DNA of 64,000 nucleotides from Lepturacanthus savala. Lineage: Eukaryota > Chordata > Actinopteri > Scombriformes > Trichiuridae. Where the stretch lies: the NCBI GenBank assembly GCA_030544235.1, contig CM060484.1, positions 22,280,031 through 22,344,030 of the forward strand. Reading direction: 5' to 3'. The notes beneath the pieces are model-generated. The model saw only the letters and a list, made by a program, of their open reading frames with translations, was not told the DNA's origin and made no database searches. The position numbers and the translations under genes are program-made. Positions 60,776 through 64,000 of the stretch are shown here, in pieces. The stretch's first letter is position 1. Each line of letters opens with the position of its first letter.

Positions 60776-62010
60776 TTGGATTTGAAAAGTAGATACCAAA
60801 CATCATGAGATATACATATATGGATCTTGCATTGGCTCTATAGTGATACAGTGAGGTGTAACTTCGATTTTTTAGTTTTTTTGTTTTTTCTCCAAAATTT
60901 CAGTTTACACTTTTAGACTTTTACTTTATTTCACTCTTTTCCTTTGTCAGCACAGGCACATTTTTACTTAGGGATAGAAGTAAAACCTTTGTGCCTGCAT
61001 CTACCTGACAATACGCCCAAGGGCTTTGAAGGAGGAGAGCCCTGTGTGACCTTACCTTGACCCTAGCATGACCTCTGTTTCCCCAACTACATCCAGGCCA
61101 TGACCTTTCAGCCTCTGGGTTCTAACAAATGGGAGTCGGGCTTGGGGGGCGTCAGGAGTTTGGTGGATAATGGAAGGTCCCGCGGGAGGAGGTGGACTTC
61201 AGACCTGAAAGTGTCTGAGTTTCTAGTCCTTTTCCTCCTCAGACTATCGCTTTGATTTGCATCCTGTTCTCATCCCGTCAGTGTCTTTTATTGTACATTT
61301 CCTCCCAACAGTTTCACTTCTCTTCATTTAATTAGTTGTCCATTTTTCATGTTTTTTTTCTTTCCCCTTTCATCATTCAGTAGTTTCTTGCCCATTTTCT
61401 GTCTTTATCCTTCCATTACTTACCCGTCCCTTTAGCTTTTTTTTCATCAATCTCAGCTTTGTGTTTTGGCTTTTGCTCAAACAAAGATTTACAATTAAAT
61501 TCCTTATTGACTTTCAGGGAACGACTTGTTCATAGAGCCAAAACTTCCCTAATTTCACCCCCCTCCATCTCTCCAGTCCTCCTTCTTGTCACATAGTTGT
61601 CATACTTGCCTTCTCCCTCCATCTGTCCATCCCTCCTTCTTCTCCAGTCCGTCCATCCCCCTCTGTTCTGTCCAGCTGCACAGTAATCCAGGGAGGCAGC
61701 AGGACTTAGAGCTGACAGCAGAGATGAGATGGTGGAATGGAATGACGTCAGCCCTCCAAATGTGTGTGTGTCTTGTGCATGTGTGTATTTGTACCATAAA
61801 CCTCTCATCTGTCTTTTATTAGGCATGTGTATGTGTCTGTGCAAAAAAATGTTTGTATGTGGCAAACGTATAGCTGGCAGTCAATAGACAGATGCAGAGA
61901 GATGGGATCAATGTTGTGACCACCGAATTGTGGTTAGTCACAGATACATACAGATGCTCCATTTACATGGAAACTTTGAACATTGTGACACTGAACAGCA
62001 TGCTGAAGAT
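60776..62010. other. mrrf intron 2, middle part
   Basis: Non-coding. It contains a pyrimidine-rich stretch at about 61500-61670 and a GC-richer patch at about 61110-61200. No gene recognised. Confidence 0.5.
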
Positions 62011-62014
62011 GCTG

Positions 62015-62210
62015 GAGCTTAAAGGAGTAGTTTGACTTTTTGGGAAGGATGATTATGTACTTTCTCTGATGCTTGATCAACATTGATGATATTTAATGTC
62101 TGTCTGAAGCTACAGCAAACAGGTAGTTAGCTTAGTTAAAAAAATAGCTTGGGTCTTTTCAAAGTTAACAAAACATAGTGTTTCTTTAGTCCATGCAAAT
62201 GTAAAAAGAA
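62015..62210. repeat. Teleost interspersed repeat (SINE/MITE-like)
   Basis: TTAAAGGAGTAGTTTGACTT with TTTGGGAA, then ATGTCTGTCTGAAGCTACAG and GTAGTTAGCTTAGTTA are words I recognise from a very common fish repeat. Non-coding and decayed. Confidence 0.6.
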
Positions 62211-62509
62211 AAAAAAAACTAAAACAGAGAAATCATTAAAAGTTACCAAAATTGAACAACAAATTGAGTGTGTGCAACATTAAACATCATTAACAGATTT
62301 TGTTTTTTTTGGTCACTTCTGGGCAGTGAAACTGACTTGTGATCACTAAAATTTCATCACCTTTCAAATCAGTATATTGAAGGTTATCATTCATTTGGAT
62401 TTGTTTCACCTGTTTGCAGAGTAGAGTTATTTTTAGCAGTTGGATATTCTATTTTATATCAGTGCATATATAATAAAAACATAATATGTTTAACACAAAG
62501 TATACCTAA

Positions 62510-62885
62510 AATGTCTTTTTTTGCCAGTCCAACAGTCCACAACCCAAAAATCATTATTATTATATAAGATTAAAGAAATAAATAAAAAATAACCAGATTG
62601 TAGATGCTAGAATTTGGACTTTTACTTTTTAAAAACGGCTCAAATCAATTAATCAATTATCAAAACAGTTGGCTATTAATGTAATAGTTGGCAACTAATT
62701 GACTAATCATCCCAGCTCTAGTTTAATGTAGTTACTGTATTATCAAAAATTGTTATATATGATAATAATATTTACTGTTCAATATTCTGCGTTATTTAAA
62801 AGAAAAGTATTAACTGATATATTTTTATACAAAACTAAAGAAACCAGAAAGTAAATTAATTGACTAATCGTTGCAGCTCTAGAGC
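62510..62885. repeat. Interspersed repeat with GGCTGCAACTAA end, copy 2 (composite)
   Basis: Shares CCAGTCCAACAGTCCACAAC with copy 1 and twice shows the right-hand end GACTAATC-then-CAGCTCTAG (about 62700-62720 and 62863-62882). This suggests two adjacent or nested copies. Confidence 0.55.
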
Positions 62886-63490
62886 AAAGTACAATGATCT
62901 TGAGTATATGCACTTTCTGTATATTTGTAATGATTTGTTACTTAACCTCAAAAATTAATAATTTTCAATAGTTTTCATATTACATCATATTTTATATTTT
63001 GCTAAAGAAGGATTTTGTCCCGATTTAATATATTTTCCCTTAGTCCATCCATCTCTCAGCCCTCATAGTGCCTCCTCACCCTCCATCTCTCTAGTTAAAG
63101 GAACGATTGTCTGTCTGTCTCCCTCCTAAAGTACTAACAGATGTGTAGGTGTACACTGTCAAGGCACAGGTAACAAAGACGGACAGGCAGAAGGTCACTG
63201 ATATGAGCAGAACAGTCTGCATAAGCACAAATAGATGCTTGAAGCCAAAGAGGGAGACAGAATAATTGGCAGGCAGGTAGACAGTATGTCAGTGATTCAA
63301 TCAGAGTGTGGCCTTTAAAAAAGCTATTGTTTTCATCACATCATACCAACCTTTTATTTTTAATTTCTTCTTCTGCATCTAATCTCTAACATATTAACTT
63401 TTAATGAACTTCTTCCTTTTAATGAATTTCTTCCTCTACAAATTGAAACTAAAATAAAATGTGATGAAAGTTAAAATATATAGAAAAAAA

Positions 63491-63856
63491 TTATACATTT
63501 GTCCTTTTTTCAAGTGCAAACAATATGTGCAAAACAAAAAGTTCTTCTCTGTCAGCAGGTGCAGTTGTTGATTTGAGTACTGAGCTGTGGTAGTGCTGTA
63601 AATGTCTCTGCATTGTGTTCGTATTCGCTGCGCTGTACGGCATTGTTTGCATACAGTGTCTGCATATTGTCCGTGTCTTTTCAGTCACTCTCTTACCATT
63701 TACCATTTCTGCCGGGAACCCAAAATGCTGCCAAACAAACGATTTGAAAGCGGCGGGGGCGTTGTCAATAGGAATAGCCATGTTTTCCGTCATTCTGGCT
63801 GCTTGCTGGATGAATCTCGCGAGACAGAATTTTAATGCGACGAGCAATCTCGTCAA
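63491..63856 (-). pseudogene. hAT transposon BED-finger fragment (ZBED1-like)
   Basis: A 121-codon frame with a BED-type zinc finger: FKSFVWQHFGF, then CRHC, then HLQHYH, i.e. C-x2-C and H-x4-H ligands. BED fingers open hAT (Ac/Charlie) transposases and the host ZBED genes derived from them. The frame ends soon after the finger and no catalytic region follows to the left. It is a truncated element and not a full gene. The start at 63856 is likely upstream of the natural one (MTENMAIPIDNAP at about 63793). Two TCTCGCGAGA motifs flank the 5' part. Confidence 0.75.
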
Positions 63857-63872
63857 ATCACATCTCGCGAGA
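63815..63872. promoter_or_regulatory. Two TCTCGCGAGA core-promoter motifs
   Basis: Perfect TCTCGCGAGA palindromes at 63815-63824 and 63863-63872, just upstream of the BED-finger coding sequence. This motif is bound by BANP in vertebrate CpG promoters. Here it probably belongs to the promoter of the hAT element. Confidence 0.6.
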
Positions 63873-63883
63873 TCTCGTCACAC

Positions 63884-63903
63884 GTATATATACGTATATA
63901 TAC

Positions 63904-63966
<63 letters not shown>
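63884..63966. repeat. (TA)n microsatellite
   Basis: About 80 bp of TA with early ACGTATATAT interruptions, directly beyond the hAT fragment. Confidence 0.95.
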
Positions 63967-63971
<5 letters not shown>

Positions 63972-64000
63972 TGGCCTTGAAATCAAATAAAGGGTTAAGA

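Overview
The window reads as nuclear DNA of a ray-finned (teleost) fish. Five vertebrate genes with short exons and long AT-rich introns can be assembled by hand from open frames bounded by AG/GT splice sites. The introns are loaded with fish-type repeats: Tc1 elements with both DD34E and DD36E transposases, hAT-type elements, a tRNA-derived SINE and many dinucleotide arrays. The gene order ndufa8 - morn5 - lhx6 - rbm18 - mrrf is the conserved block known from human 9q33.2. There are no bacterial features, operons or CRISPR arrays, and the exact species cannot be named.

Layout. 1-2923: a Tc1 element plus a rearranged tandem duplication, in or beyond an ndufa8 intron. 4918-7079 (-): the first two coding exons of ndufa8 (complex I subunit); the rest is not in the window. 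7080-7495: a divergent promoter with NRF1, ETS/GABP and RFX X-box motifs. 7496-19831 (+): morn5, five exons, the last intron about 9 kb. 22427-34948 (-): lhx6, nine coding exons, 375 residues, two LIM domains and a homeodomain; morn5 and lhx6 converge. 37992-53798 (-): rbm18, five coding exons, 199 residues, one RRM. 59286-59797 (+): the first two coding exons of mrrf, which continues past the right edge. The rbm18 and mrrf starts face each other across about 5.5 kb; a CpG-containing stretch at about 55.1-55.8 kb is the likely shared promoter.

The genes do not form one pathway. NDUFA8 and MRRF serve mitochondria, MORN5 is a MORN-repeat protein linked to cilia and sperm, LHX6 is a transcription factor of forebrain interneurons and oral/jaw tissue, and RBM18 is an RRM protein of poorly known role. 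The most notable structures are in mobile and regulatory DNA: an inverted/duplicated Tc1 locus, a hAT element nested in a Tc1 with its 8-bp target duplication, a SINE carrying a 178-bp AT array, a compact promoter with sites fitting both of its genes, and splice acceptors built on unstable simple repeats. I found no clearly new gene system.
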